Assembly: GCF_016918035.1 (NCBI RefSeq)
Contig: NZ_JAERWK010000016.1
Coordinates: 1-64,000 of the forward strand
Source: Nakamurella leprariae
Lineage (GTDB): Bacteria > Actinomycetota > Actinomycetes > Mycobacteriales > Nakamurellaceae
DNA length: 64,000 nt
Reading direction: 5' to 3'
The stretch's first letter is position 1. Every line of letters begins with the position of its first letter. The notes below the pieces were generated by a model. That model searched no databases, was not told the origin of the DNA, and saw only the letters and a program-made list of their open reading frames with translations. Made by a program: the position numbers and the translations under genes. This document shows, one piece after another, positions 1 to 9,257 of the stretch.

Positions 1-56
1 GGGGCCGCCCCTGGTCGAGTCGTGGTCGGCTCAGTCGCCGTGTCCTGCGACGGTGG

Positions 57-350
57 TCAGACCCCAGCGGTCTCGGCGACCGGAGCCGCCGCGGCCGGGA
101 CGCCGGTCACGATGTTCACCGTCTTGCGGCCGCGCTTGGTGCCGAACTCGACGGAGCCGGGGACCAGGGCGAACAGGGTGTCGTCCTTGCCGCGGCCGAC
201 GCCGACGCCCGGGTGGAACTTGGTGCCACGCTGCCGCACCAGGATCTCCCCGGCGACGACGACCTGACCACCGAACCGCTTGACCCCCAGGAACTGGGGG
301 TTCGAGTCGCGGCCGTTGCGGGAGCTGGAAGCACCCTTCTTGTGTGCCAT
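57..350 (-). CDS. rpmA: 50S ribosomal protein L27
   Basis: Ribosomal protein bL27 of the large subunit, near the peptidyl-transferase centre. The 97-residue product opens with [15 protein letters not shown], the hallmark L27 N-terminus, and continues with LGVKRFGG and the basic [12 protein letters not shown] segment. Usual length is 84-90; the excess is an Ala/Pro/Val tail. The ATG at 350 is preceded by an AAAGG ribosome binding site. It lies 77 bp downstream of rplU on the same strand, the normal rplU-rpmA operon. In most actinobacteria obg follows, which would lie just outside the window; bases 1-56 hold only the 3' flank. Confidence 0.97.
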   Translation of the reverse strand: MAHKKGASSSRNGRDSNPQFLGVKRFGGQVVVAGEILVRQRGTKFHPGVGVGRGKDDTLFALVPGSVEFGTKRGRKTVNIVTGVPAAAAPVAETAGV

Positions 351-427
351 GACGAGCCTTTCTGCAGCTTCGGGAACGATCTGGCGCGATCGACCCGAGA
401 TCAGGACGAGCGCCGGGGAACTCGGAC

Positions 428-739
428 CTACTTGACCGCGATCCCGGTGACCTTGACCCGGGTCAACGGCTGACGGTGACCCTGCCGCTTGTGGTACCCG
501 GTCTTGTTCTTGAACTTGTGGATGACGATCTTCGGACCCTTGGTGTGGGCCACGACCTCGCCGGACACGGTGACACCGGCCAGCGCGTCGGCTCCGGTGG
601 TCACCGAGGCGCCGTCCACGACCAGCACCGCCGGCAGCGTCACGGCGACCCCGGGCTCACCCTCGAGCTTCTCGACCTCGATGATGGTTCCTTCGGCGAC
701 CTTGTACTGCTTGCCGCCGGTCTTGACGATCGCGTACAT
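428..739 (-). CDS. rplU: 50S ribosomal protein L21
   Basis: Ribosomal protein bL21, 103 residues, which binds 23S rRNA. The start [14 protein letters not shown] is diagnostic, and the C-terminal half carries the basic [17 protein letters not shown] block that contacts rRNA. The reading frame stays open for a further 148 codons upstream, but only the ATG at 739 gives the family N-terminus; a GGAAGG site lies upstream. It is the first gene of the rplU-rpmA operon. Its promoter must lie in 740-890, between this start and the terminator behind rne. Confidence 0.97.
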   Translation of the reverse strand: MYAIVKTGGKQYKVAEGTIIEVEKLEGEPGVAVTLPAVLVVDGASVTTGADALAGVTVSGEVVAHTKGPKIVIHKFKNKTGYHKRQGHRQPLTRVKVTGIAVK

Positions 740-890
740 CGTGGACGCGCCTTCCTGCCTGTCGAGTGCTGCGCGGGGCAGCGTGTGAGCTGTGGACCGG
801 ACCGGGTTCGCCGGCCGCAGGGTCATCCCCGCGGCCCCAGACACCGGACCGGTTGACGCGGCGCCCACGACCTCTCGATTCCGGGCATCG

Positions 891-914
891 CAAAACCCGC
901 TGACGGGCAGCGGG
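891..914 (-). terminator. Rho-independent terminator behind rne
   Basis: On the minus strand a 7-bp stem (CCCGCTG / CAGCGGG) with a 5-nt loop is followed by TTTTG. It lies about 90 bp after the rne stop and before the rplU start, so it should end the rne transcript and separate it from the rplU-rpmA operon. The U-tract is short but clear for so GC-rich a genome. Confidence 0.7.
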
Positions 915-1001
915 CCGACCACCGATCGTACGCGCCGCCGCCGGGCGGAGCAAACCGCCCACCCGGCCGACAGCATCGATCCGCCGGTCGATCCGCCGTG
1001 G

Positions 1002-4000
1002 TCACGACGGGTCGGCACCGTCCTGCCCGGCCGGGTCGCCGGAGCCGTCGGCCGATGCAGCCGAGCTGACCAGCACCGGCGCCGACGCCGACGCGGCACC
1101 GGAGGGACCCGCGGGTCGGGACACGGCCCGCCGGCGCGGCCGCCCTGCAGGGGCCTCGGTGGTCCCCGTGGTCCCGGCGGCACCGGTGGCCACGGTGTTC
1201 ACGGTGGCCGCCGCCGGGACGGCCACCGGCTCGGCCGGGGCCAGCACCATGTCGACCGCCGCCGTCGTCGCCGGGGCGCCGGCCGGGCGACCGGCCGCCC
1301 GCCGGCGTCGGCTCCGGGTGGGCGCCGGAGCGTCCTGGGTCGCAGGATCGGCCGGCGCCTCGGCCTGGGCGGGCTCGACCGCGCTCGGCTCGTCCTCGAC
1401 CGGGCTGACCGGATCCAGGTCGATCGGCGCGTCGACCGGCGCGACGAGCGCCGTCGAGGTCACCGGCGCGTCGGCCGAGGACGGCCCGCGCTGCGGAGGT
1501 TCGGTCGTCTCCGGCTCACCCCCGGCGTCCTCGTCGGTCGTACGTCGGGTGGCCCGGTCGACCGCGGCCAGCACCGAGGCCAGCAGCCCGTCGTCCGGTC
1601 GTCCCGCCTCGTCCGCCCGGTCCGCAGCCCCGTCGTCGGCGGCGGCCACCGGCTCGACCAGGGGCGGCGCCGGCTCGGCGTCGACGCCCGACGGGCGAGG
1701 CGGCCGGGGTCCACGCGGATCCGGCGGTCGCACGGTGGCCACCGGCACGGTCGCCGCCGGCGCCGGCTTGGCCGGCTCCTCCGTCCGGCGTTCGCCACGG
1801 TTGCGGCGGCCCTTGCCTGACTTGCGTTCGCCGGTCGGAGCGGGAGTCTCGTCACCCTGGTCGACCGGGGCGGCGTGCAGCAGCAGACCCCGACCGCCAC
1901 AGTGCGGGCAGGGTTCGGAGAACGCCTCGACCAGCCCGGTACCCATGCGCTTGCGGGTCATCTGGACCAGACCCAGGGACGTGACCTCGGCGACCTGGTG
2001 CCGGCTGCGGTCCCGACCCAGGCACTCGGTGAGCCGACGCAGCACCAGTTCCCGGTTGGACTCCAGCACCATGTCGATGAAGTCGACGACGATGATGCCG
2101 CCGATGTCCCGCAGCCGGAGCTGGCGGACGACCTCCTCGGCCGCCTCCAGGTTGTTGCGGGTCACCGTCTCCTCGAGGTTCCCGCCGGACCCGGTGTACT
2201 TGCCGGTGTTGACGTCGATGACCGTCATCGCCTCGGTGCGGTCGATGACCAGCGAGCCACCCGAGGGCAGGTGCACCTTGCGCTCGAGCGCCTTGGCGAT
2301 CTGCTCGTCGATCCGGTAGGCGCTGAACACGTCGCGCCCCGACGACGGCGACTCGTACTCCTGCACGCGCTCAGCCAGCTCCGGCGCCACCGCGGCCACG
2401 TACTCGGCGACGGCCCGGTAGGCGTCCGGCCCGTCGATGACCAGACGGTGGATGTCCGAGTTGAACAGGTCGCGGACCACCTTGATGAGGGTGTCCGGCT
2501 CCGCCGAGAGCTGGGTGGGCGCCGACTGCTTGACCTCGGCGCGGCGGGAGATCTCCTCCCACTGCTCCTTGAGCCGCTCGACGTCGCGGACCAGCTCCTC
2601 CTCCGGCACACCCTCGGCCGCGGTCCGGATGATGACGCCCGCGTCCTCCGGGACGATCCGGTCCAGGATGCTCTTGAGCCGCTTGCGCTCGGTGTCCGGC
2701 AGCTTGCGCGAGATGCCGGTGGCCCCACCCCCCGGCACGTAGACCAGGAACCGGCCCGGCAGCGAGATCTGGGTGGTCAGCCGGGCGCCCTTGTGGCCGA
2801 CCGGGTCCTTGGACACCTGGACCAGCACGGTGTCCCCGCTGGACAACGCCGTCTCGATGCGACGGGCCTTGCCGACCAGACCGGCCAGGTCCCAGTTCAC
2901 CTCGCCGGCGTACAGCACGGCGTTGCGGCCGCGACCGATGTCGACGAACGCGGCCTCCATCGACGGCAGCACGTTCTGCACCTTGCCCAGGAAGATGCTG
3001 CCGATCAGCGACTCGGAGCCGGCCCGGGAGACGAAGTGCTCGACGAGCACGCCGTCCTCGAGCAGGGCGACCTGGGCCAGGTCGTCCCGCTGCCGGATGG
3101 CCATGACCCGCTCGACCGACTCGCGCCGGGCCAGGAACTCGGACTCGGTGAGGATGTGCGTGCGCCGGCCCGACCCGCGGGAGTCCCGGCGGCGCTGCCG
3201 CTTGGCCTCCAGCCGGGTGGACCCGCGGACCCCCTGCACCTCGGCACTGGCGGAGTCCCGCCCCGAGTCGCGCGCCGCGTCCCGTGCCGACTGGCCCGAG
3301 CGGCTCTCCCGGACATGCACGACGGTGTTGTCCGGGTCGTCCTCGCGGGGGGCGTCATCGGAACCGCCGCGACGGCGACGACGGCGCCGACGTCGGCTGC
3401 CGGCCCCGTCCTCGGCCTGGTCATCGGCCTGGTCCTCGTCACCGGCCGGGTCAGTGCCCGACTCCCGGTCGGCCGCGGTGGTCGTCTCGGTGGCCGCCGC
3501 TGCGCCGTCCTCGGTGCTCTCGTCGCCGGCCTCCGCGGCGGCAGCGGTGTCCTCGCCCGCACCGGCCTCGCCGGCCTCGTCGCCCGCGCGTCCGCGGCCG
3601 CGGCGCCCACGGCGGCGACGCCGGCCCCGGCCGCCCTCGGCCCGGTCCTGCTCCTCGGCCGACTCCTCCGCGGCGCCCTCGTCATCGGCGGTGGCGTCGT
3701 CCGCCGTCACCTCGGTGCTGGCGGTGTCGGCCGTGGCTGCGGCGTCCGCCGTCGGATCGGTCGCGACCGGCTCGGCACCGGTCGCCGGCTCGCCGGTCGG
3801 CTGCTCATCGGTCGGGGCGGCCGCAGCGGTCGCACCTCGGCCCCGCGTGCTGCGGCCCCGACGGCGACGCGGGCGGGCGGCGCCGTCCTCAGCGTCAGCG
3901 TCACCGACCGGCGCCGCATCGGGATCGGCCGCGGTCGGGGTGGCGGCCGCCTCGGGCGCCAGGAACAGCGGACCGGCCGCCGCGGGCGCGGTCTCATCGG

Positions 4001-4322
4001 GAACCTCGGTCGCGGGCTCCTCGGTCGCCGGTGTCTCGGCCGCGGGCGCCTCTGCCGCGGCGGCGGTGTCGGCGCCACTCAGCCGCTCGGTGAGCACCTG
4101 CACGGCGACATCGCGATCGACGGCCGACTGCGCGGAACCGGCGGCGTGTCCCTGCTCGGTGAGCAGGGCCTGGACCTGCTTGGACGTCAGGCCGGCCAGC
4201 TTGGCCAGCTGGTGCACCCGCGGACGGGCGGGCAGCGCGTCCAGCGCCGCGGTGAGCGCGCCGACGTCGGGGGCGCCGCTCGGGGTCTCGCTGGAGGTGG
4301 TCGGGTGGGTCGACCGGGGCAT
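1002..4322 (-). CDS. rne: Ribonuclease E/G with IF2N-like N-terminus
   Basis: Rne/Rng-family endoribonuclease for mRNA decay and rRNA/tRNA processing, about 1106 residues. In order: a short domain around residues 35-75 ([20 protein letters not shown]) resembling the IF-2 N-terminal fold; about 300 residues of Ala/Glu/Asp stretches broken by Arg-rich patches; then the catalytic core with an S1-like region, the metal-binding [11 protein letters not shown] motif, a second acidic site in VVDFIDM, and the Zn-link CPHCGGRG. The C-terminus is a second disordered tail with Arg-rich patches. The ATG at 4322 is chosen over an upstream in-frame ATG at 4358 because an AGAGGA site sits just before it. As in mycobacteria, disordered arms flank the core and probably bind RNA or partner proteins. 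Confidence 0.93.
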   Translation of the reverse strand: MPRSTHPTTSSETPSGAPDVGALTAALDALPARPRVHQLAKLAGLTSKQVQALLTEQGHAAGSAQSAVDRDVAVQVLTERLSGADTAAAAEAPAAETPATEEPATEVPDETAPAAAGPLFLAPEAAATPTAADPDAAPVGDADAEDGAARPRRRRGRSTRGRGATAAAAPTDEQPTGEPATGAEPVATDPTADAAATADTASTEVTADDATADDEGAAEESAEEQDRAEGGRGRRRRRGRRGRGRAGDEAGEAGAGEDTAAAAEAGDESTEDGAAAATETTTAADRESGTDPAGDEDQADDQAEDGAGSRRRRRRRRRGGSDDAPREDDPDNTVVHVRESRSGQSARDAARDSGRDSASAEVQGVRGSTRLEAKRQRRRDSRGSGRRTHILTESEFLARRESVERVMAIRQRDDLAQVALLEDGVLVEHFVSRAGSESLIGSIFLGKVQNVLPSMEAAFVDIGRGRNAVLYAGEVNWDLAGLVGKARRIETALSSGDTVLVQVSKDPVGHKGARLTTQISLPGRFLVYVPGGGATGISRKLPDTERKRLKSILDRIVPEDAGVIIRTAAEGVPEEELVRDVERLKEQWEEISRRAEVKQSAPTQLSAEPDTLIKVVRDLFNSDIHRLVIDGPDAYRAVAEYVAAVAPELAERVQEYESPSSGRDVFSAYRIDEQIAKALERKVHLPSGGSLVIDRTEAMTVIDVNTGKYTGSGGNLEETVTRNNLEAAEEVVRQLRLRDIGGIIVVDFIDMVLESNRELVLRRLTECLGRDRSRHQVAEVTSLGLVQMTRKRMGTGLVEAFSEPCPHCGGRGLLLHAAPVDQGDETPAPTGERKSGKGRRNRGERRTEEPAKPAPAATVPVATVRPPDPRGPRPPRPSGVDAEPAPPLVEPVAAADDGAADRADEAGRPDDGLLASVLAAVDRATRRTTDEDAGGEPETTEPPQRGPSSADAPVTSTALVAPVDAPIDLDPVSPVEDEPSAVEPAQAEAPADPATQDAPAPTRSRRRRAAGRPAGAPATTAAVDMVLAPAEPVAVPAAATVNTVATGAAGTTGTTEAPAGRPRRRAVSRPAGPSGAASASAPVLVSSAASADGSGDPAGQDGADPS

Positions 4323-4759
4323 GCAGGTTCCTCTCTTGCGGCACCCGGGCGCATACATGACGCGTCCGCGCAGGTGTCGTCACACGATCGAGACCGCGGC
4401 GCTGCGCCTGTCGCCCGGAGGCGACCGCCGCGGCGCGCGCGGGAAGTCTGATGACGGACCGGCCGTGGCTCCACCGTCCGCCCCCACCGGTCACCCCGGT
4501 GGTCCGGCGGTCGGAACCCGACCCGGTCGGATCTGCACGGATGCCGGTCGGAACGACCACACACCCCCACGGACCTGCCGTCCAGTATCCCACAGCCCCA
4601 GCTCGGAGCCCTCAGGCCCGCGGCGCCGGTGGGTCGCGGCAGCCGGGGGCCGGGCCGGGACAGCTGGAGCCGCCCGGCGGTGCGACCGAGCCGCGGCACG
4701 GACGCCCAGCGGTCCGGCGGGTGCACACCGAGGCATCTGTCGGTACCCGATGCGAACAT
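4323..4759. other. Divergent intergenic region rne/dinB
   Basis: A 437-bp gap between the divergent rne and dinB starts. The dinB frame is open from 4451, but the 103 codons before the chosen start give a Pro/Arg-rich sequence unlike any Pol IV N-terminus, so I treat this as non-coding. It should hold both promoters. I could not identify a convincing -35/-10 pair, an SOS (LexA) box or an RNA element by eye. Confidence 0.5.
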
Positions 4760-5977
4760 GTGTCCGTGCCCGACGAGCCGCCCGGCCGAACCGCTCCCTC
4801 GGTGCTGCACGCCGATCTGGACGCCTTCTACGCATCGGTCGAGCAGCGCGACGACCCGCGCCTGCGAGGGCGGCCGGTGATCGTCGGCGGGGGTGTCGTG
4901 CTGGCCGCCAGCTACCAGGCCAAGGCCCGGGGCGTCCGCACCGCGATGGGCGGCCGACAGGCCCGCCGGCTGTGCCCCGACGCCGCTGTGGTGCCACCCC
5001 GGTTCGCCGCGTACAGCGCGGCGTCCACGGCGGTGTTCGCGGTGTTCCGGGACACCACCCCGCTGGTCGAGGGCATCTCCATCGACGAGGCGTTCCTGGA
5101 CGTCGGTGGGCTGCGGAACCTGGTCGGGCCACCCGAGCTCATCGCCGCGCAGCTCCGCCGACGGGTGGCTGCCGAGGTCGGTCTGCCCATCACCGTCGGC
5201 GCCGCGACGACGAAGTTCGTGGCCAAGGTGGCCAGCGCGGTGGCCAAGCCGGACGGGCTGCTGGTGGTGCCGCCGGGCGGCGAGCTCGCCTTCCTGCACC
5301 CGCTGCCGGTGGAGCGGCTCTGGGGCGTCGGCGAGGTGACGGCCCGCAAGCTGCACGGCTGCGGCATCCGCACCGTGGCCCAGGTGGCCGAGATGGGTGA
5401 GGCCGCGCTGGTCGCCCTGCTCGGCCCGGGTACCGGTCATCACCTCCACGCGTTGGCGCACGCCCGCGACCCTCGTCGGGTCCGGACGGACGTGCACCGC
5501 CGCTCGGTCGGCGCGCAGTGCGCACTGGGATGGGCCACCCGGGACCTGGAGCACATCGATGCCACCGCGCTCGCCCTGGTGGACCGGGTGGCCAACCGGA
5601 TGCGCGGCGCCCACCGGATCGGCCGCACCGTCACCCTGCGGCTGCGCTTCGCGGACTTCACCCGGTGCACCCGTTCGCACACCCTGGGCACCCCGACGGA
5701 CAGCACCCCGGCGCTGGTCGACGCGCTCCGCACCCTGCTCCGGAACGCGGCGCCGCTGATCACCGACCAGGGCGCAACCCTGGTCGGGGTAGCGGTCTCC
5801 GGACTGGTCCGGGACGGCGCGGTGCAACTGGAGCTGCCGTTCGAGCCGGCCCGGACCGGCGACCTGGACCGCACCCTCGACCAGGTGCGCGACCGGTTCG
5901 GCACCTCGGCCGTCACCCGGGGCGTCCTGGTCGGCCGGCACATCGGCACGCCGGTGCCGACCCTGCCGGACCGGTGA
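4760..5977 (+). CDS. dinB: DNA polymerase IV (Y-family)
   Basis: Translesion DNA polymerase IV, about 405 residues. Visible motifs: HADLDAFYASVEQRD (first metal site), YQAKARGVRTAM (finger region), and SIDEAFLDV with the catalytic SIDEA acidic pair. Next come the two helix-hairpin-helix elements (ERLWGVGEVTARKL and the following VAEMGEAAL region) and the little-finger domain. The segment VQLELPFE resembles a beta-clamp-binding peptide (QLxLPF). The start is ambiguous: GTG at 4760 or 4766, both shortly before PDEPPGR. It converges on the GNAT gene. No LexA box was recognised upstream. Confidence 0.92.
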   Translation: MSVPDEPPGRTAPSVLHADLDAFYASVEQRDDPRLRGRPVIVGGGVVLAASYQAKARGVRTAMGGRQARRLCPDAAVVPPRFAAYSAASTAVFAVFRDTTPLVEGISIDEAFLDVGGLRNLVGPPELIAAQLRRRVAAEVGLPITVGAATTKFVAKVASAVAKPDGLLVVPPGGELAFLHPLPVERLWGVGEVTARKLHGCGIRTVAQVAEMGEAALVALLGPGTGHHLHALAHARDPRRVRTDVHRRSVGAQCALGWATRDLEHIDATALALVDRVANRMRGAHRIGRTVTLRLRFADFTRCTRSHTLGTPTDSTPALVDALRTLLRNAAPLITDQGATLVGVAVSGLVRDGAVQLELPFEPARTGDLDRTLDQVRDRFGTSAVTRGVLVGRHIGTPVPTLPDR

Positions 5978-6014
5978 GACGCGGCCGGTCGGGCGAGCCG
6001 GGGGTCCGAGCGGA

Positions 6015-6647
6015 TCAGGTCCGGTCGGGCCCATCCGCGGTGAGGTCCAGCAGGTAGAACACCTCATCACGGTCGTCGCCCGGCCCGACGCGGACCCACC
6101 CGGGCCGGCGTCCCCACTCGACGAAGCCGAAGCGCCGGTAGAGCCGGTCGGCCCCCGACCCGTCCCGGACCGACAGGTCGATCTTCTCCAGGCCACGCTC
6201 GCGGGCCAGCTCGATGAGCCGGGTCACCAGCTGGACCCCGATGCCGGCACCCTGCGCGGCCGGGTCGACCATCACGGTGCTGACCCAGCCGGTGTGCGCG
6301 AGCAGTCCGACGCCGGGTCGTAGCATGGCGGCGCCGACCAGCTGCCGACCCCGCAACGCGGTGATGGCCAGCAGCCGACCCGCGCGCAGGTCGGCGACCA
6401 CCCCGGCGGCGCGACCGGCGACCTCGGACCGGGTGGCGTTCGGGGCGAACCCGACCGCGCCGCCCGCCTCGGTGACGCGGTGCCACAACGTCACCAGGGC
6501 GACCCCGAAGGCGTTGTCGGCGGCCTGCGAACCGCCCGGACCGACCCTGCGGAACTCCACCGGCACGTCCGGACCGTCCTCGAGCGCCGACTCCGGCTGC
6601 GCCTCGGGGAGATCGGATCCGTCCCCCTTCACAGGCTCGGGAACCAC
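6015..6647 (-). CDS. GNAT family N-acetyltransferase
   Basis: Acetyl-CoA-dependent N-acetyltransferase fold, 210 residues; substrate unknown. The middle shows the GNAT core: an [19 protein letters not shown] stretch (motif A, Q/RxxGxG/A pyrophosphate loop) followed by the [17 protein letters not shown] helix-strand typical of motif B. The GTG start at 6647 lies inside the last codons of ndk (19-bp overlap), so the two are probably co-transcribed and translationally coupled. The first 45 residues are low in recognisable structure. Small-molecule or protein N-terminus acetylation are both possible. Confidence 0.8.
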   Translation of the reverse strand: MVPEPVKGDGSDLPEAQPESALEDGPDVPVEFRRVGPGGSQAADNAFGVALVTLWHRVTEAGGAVGFAPNATRSEVAGRAAGVVADLRAGRLLAITALRGRQLVGAAMLRPGVGLLAHTGWVSTVMVDPAAQGAGIGVQLVTRLIELARERGLEKIDLSVRDGSGADRLYRRFGFVEWGRRPGWVRVGPGDDRDEVFYLLDLTADGPDRT

Positions 6648-7039
6648 AGCCCGATCTCCCGCTCGGCCGACGCGGTGGAGTCCGAACCGTGCACCAGGTT
6701 GAACTGCGTCTCCAGACCGAAGTCGCCCCGGATCGATCCGGTCGCCGCCTTCTCGACCGGATCGGTGCCGCCGGCCAGCTGACGGAACGCCGCGATGGCC
6801 CGCGGGCCCTCGACGACCGCCGCGACCAGCGGGCCACCGGTGATGAACTCCAGCAGGCCGTCGTAGAACGGTTTGCCCTCGTGCTCGGCGTAGTGGGCGG
6901 CGGCCACCTCGGTCGTCGCCGTCCGGAGTTCCAGCGCCACCAGGGTCAGACCCTTGCGCTCGATCCGGCTCAGCACCTCACCGACCAGGGCGCGGCGCAC
7001 TCCGTCGGGCTTGATCAGGACGAGGGTGCGTTCGGACAC
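6629..7039 (-). CDS. ndk: Nucleoside diphosphate kinase
   Basis: Transfers the gamma phosphate of ATP to NDPs through a phosphohistidine. The product is 136 residues, exactly the usual length, beginning [20 protein letters not shown]. The catalytic histidine lies in [20 protein letters not shown], the signature NxxHGSDSxxSAxREIxLWF. The start is a GTG at 7039; the frame continues open upstream, but alignment to the family fixes this start. It is followed with overlap by the GNAT gene and lies downstream of valS-folC-DUF4233, the usual actinobacterial order. Confidence 0.97.
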   Translation of the reverse strand: MSERTLVLIKPDGVRRALVGEVLSRIERKGLTLVALELRTATTEVAAAHYAEHEGKPFYDGLLEFITGGPLVAAVVEGPRAIAAFRQLAGGTDPVEKAATGSIRGDFGLETQFNLVHGSDSTASAEREIGLWFPSL

Positions 7040-7173
7040 CAGGACTCCGGTTCTCTTCGGGTGCTGCTCGGATGTGCTCGGGCACTTGCTCGGGAACGTC
7101 ACCGGTCGGCCGACCGGCGTGGTTCGGGACGACGTGCTCTCGGACGACGGGGTGCGGCGCGTCTCCGGACCGC

Positions 7174-7632
7174 TCAGGTTCCGGCCGGTGGATCCGCGGG
7201 CGGGGTCGGCCGCTGTTGCGAGGGCAGCGTACCGGCGGCCTGCCGACGCCGGAACTCGGTGCGCATCCACAGGATGGCCACCCAGACCAGCAGGAACACG
7301 ATGCCGATGATGCCGAGCCAGGCGGACAGCACCCAGCCGGCGATGTTCAGCACCTGCAGCACCGCGATCGCCGTGATCACCCACGGACGGGTGATCAGCG
7401 CACAGGTGCCGATCATGGCCACGGCCAGCAGCACGATCAGGGTGACCCCGACCCCGCCCACCTCGCGGCCGGTGTTCACCGCGACCGGGATGGACAGCAG
7501 CACGGTGATCGCCTGCAGCAGCAGCGTGGCCGACATGATCCCGCGCAGCCCCCGTTCCGGGTCCGGCGGCCGGACGGCCGGCGCGGGGCCGGCCGGGGTG
7601 GCGTCGGGCGGCGTGGCGCCGGCGGCGGTCAC
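7174..7632 (-). CDS. DUF4233 membrane protein
   Basis: Small integral membrane protein of 152 residues. After about 35 Ala/Pro/Gly-rich residues it has roughly four hydrophobic segments (beginning [70 protein letters not shown]) and a basic C-terminus. The arrangement and the position between folC and ndk match the actinobacterial DUF4233 family, whose function is unknown to me. The GTG start overlaps the folC stop by 4 bp (GTGA), so it is translated by coupling to folC. The basic stretch after the last helix suggests that the C-terminus is cytoplasmic. Confidence 0.85.
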   Translation of the reverse strand: MTAAGATPPDATPAGPAPAVRPPDPERGLRGIMSATLLLQAITVLLSIPVAVNTGREVGGVGVTLIVLLAVAMIGTCALITRPWVITAIAVLQVLNIAGWVLSAWLGIIGIVFLLVWVAILWMRTEFRRRQAAGTLPSQQRPTPPADPPAGT

Positions 7633-9257
7633 GCGGGTGCCTGCCCGGTCAGCGTGCGCACGTCGCCGGCCGAGACCACGGACCCGGTGACCAGCACGGC
7701 GGTGCCTGACGGATCGTCCACGTCGGTCTCGGCCAGTTCGACGGCCAGGGCGAGCGCGTCGTCCATCCGGTGGGTGGCGTGCACCCGGTCCTCCCCGAAC
7801 ACGTCCACGGCCAGCTCGACGAGCTCGGCCACCGGCATCGACCGCGGCGACGAGTTCACCGTCACCACCACCTCGTCGAAGGAGTTGGCCAGCGCCTCCA
7901 ACACCCCGCGGACGTCCTTGTCCTGCAGCACGGCCAGCACCCCGACCAGCCGGGTGAAGGAGAACTCCTCGCTCAGGGCGGCGGCCAGCGCCCCGGCACC
8001 CGCGGGGTTGTGCGCCGCGTCGACGAGGATGGTCGGCGACGTCCGGACCCGTTCCAGCCGACCCGGCGACGCCACCGCCGCGAACGCGTCCTGCACCGCC
8101 TCGGTGTCCAGCTGGCGCGACGCCCCGGCCCCGAAGAAGGCCTCGACCGCGGCGAGCGCCGTCGCGGCGTTCACCGCCTGGTGCTCCCCGGCCAACGGCA
8201 GGAACACGTCCTCGTACACCCCGCCGAGGCCCTGCAGGGTCAGCCGCTGCCCACCGACCGCGAACGCCCGGCTGATCACCGCGAACTCGCTGTCGAACCG
8301 GGCGACGGTGGCATCGACCTCGACCGCGCGACGCAGCAGTTCCCGCATCGCATCCGGCGGCTGCGGGCCGATCACGGCCACCGACTCGGGCTTGATGATG
8401 CCGGCCTTGTTCCGGGCGATGTCGGTCAGTGTCGGTCCGAGGTACTCGACGTGGTCGATGTCGATCGGGGTGATCACCGCGACGCGGGCATCGGCCACCG
8501 TCGTGGAGTCCCACGTGCCACCCAGCCCGGTCTCGACGACCGCCGCGTCCACCGGCGCGTCGGCGAAGGCCGCATAGGCCATCGCGGTGAGCACCTCGAA
8601 CTTGGACAGCTGGGTCGGGGTGCCCGGCTCGGCATCCCGGGCGGCGGCGTCTTCCACCATCCTCAGGTAGGGCGCCAGGTCCTCGAAGGCGGCGACGTAC
8701 CGGTCCGGGTCGATCGGCTCGCCGTCCAGCGCGATCCGTTCGGTGACGACCTGCAGGTGCGGCGAGGTGAACCGGCCGGTGCGCAGTCCGAGTCGGGTGA
8801 GCAGCGCGTCGATCATCCGCGCGGTGGAGGTCTTGCCGTTGGTGCCCGCCACCTGCAGCACCGGGTAGCTGGTCTGCGGATCGCCGAGCAGGCCGAGCAG
8901 GGTGCTGATGCGGGTCAGCGTGGGCGAGATCTGCACCTCGTTGCGCCGACGGTCCAGCAGCGTCTCGACCGCGCCCAGAGTGAGCGGTGGCGAGTCCGGC
9001 ACCAGCGACACCGCGTCGTCGTCGAGGTCGGCGGTCGATGCGGCGATGTCGACCTCGTCCGGCACGGCGCCGGGATCGTCACCGGTCAACCCGGCGAGGT
9101 CGGACAGGTCGTTCAGGTCGCCGACGTGCGGCCCGCCCAGGGGCGTGTCGTCGTCGGCCTCGAGCGGGTCGTCACGGTGATCGCCGTGTCCCTCGTCGGC
9201 GAACAGCCGGCCGTGGTCCGGATCATCCGGATCGTCCGGACCGGTGGGTGCGGTCAT
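7629..9257 (-). CDS. folC: Folylpolyglutamate/dihydrofolate synthase
   Basis: Mur-ligase-family enzyme that adds L-glutamate to (dihydro)pteroate/folate, 542 residues. The P-loop is [13 protein letters not shown], followed by [12 protein letters not shown] and [14 protein letters not shown], both family signatures. [13 protein letters not shown] carries the Mur metal ligands and [13 protein letters not shown] the C-terminal domain motif. An acidic, probably disordered extension of about 90 residues precedes the catalytic region. The ATG at 9257 overlaps the valS stop by 4 bp (ATGA), which supports this start over internal ones. It forms a coupled run with valS and the DUF4233 gene. Confidence 0.95.
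   Translation of the reverse strand: MTAPTGPDDPDDPDHGRLFADEGHGDHRDDPLEADDDTPLGGPHVGDLNDLSDLAGLTGDDPGAVPDEVDIAASTADLDDDAVSLVPDSPPLTLGAVETLLDRRRNEVQISPTLTRISTLLGLLGDPQTSYPVLQVAGTNGKTSTARMIDALLTRLGLRTGRFTSPHLQVVTERIALDGEPIDPDRYVAAFEDLAPYLRMVEDAAARDAEPGTPTQLSKFEVLTAMAYAAFADAPVDAAVVETGLGGTWDSTTVADARVAVITPIDIDHVEYLGPTLTDIARNKAGIIKPESVAVIGPQPPDAMRELLRRAVEVDATVARFDSEFAVISRAFAVGGQRLTLQGLGGVYEDVFLPLAGEHQAVNAATALAAVEAFFGAGASRQLDTEAVQDAFAAVASPGRLERVRTSPTILVDAAHNPAGAGALAAALSEEFSFTRLVGVLAVLQDKDVRGVLEALANSFDEVVVTVNSSPRSMPVAELVELAVDVFGEDRVHATHRMDDALALAVELAETDVDDPSGTAVLVTGSVVSAGDVRTLTGQAPA

Noticed and set aside
1875-5400. Open frames of 850-875 codons on the plus strand opposite rne, running on into the dinB region
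   Set aside because: They are antisense images of rne: high-GC third positions keep the opposite strand open. The translations are Arg/Ala/Pro-rich with no family motifs.
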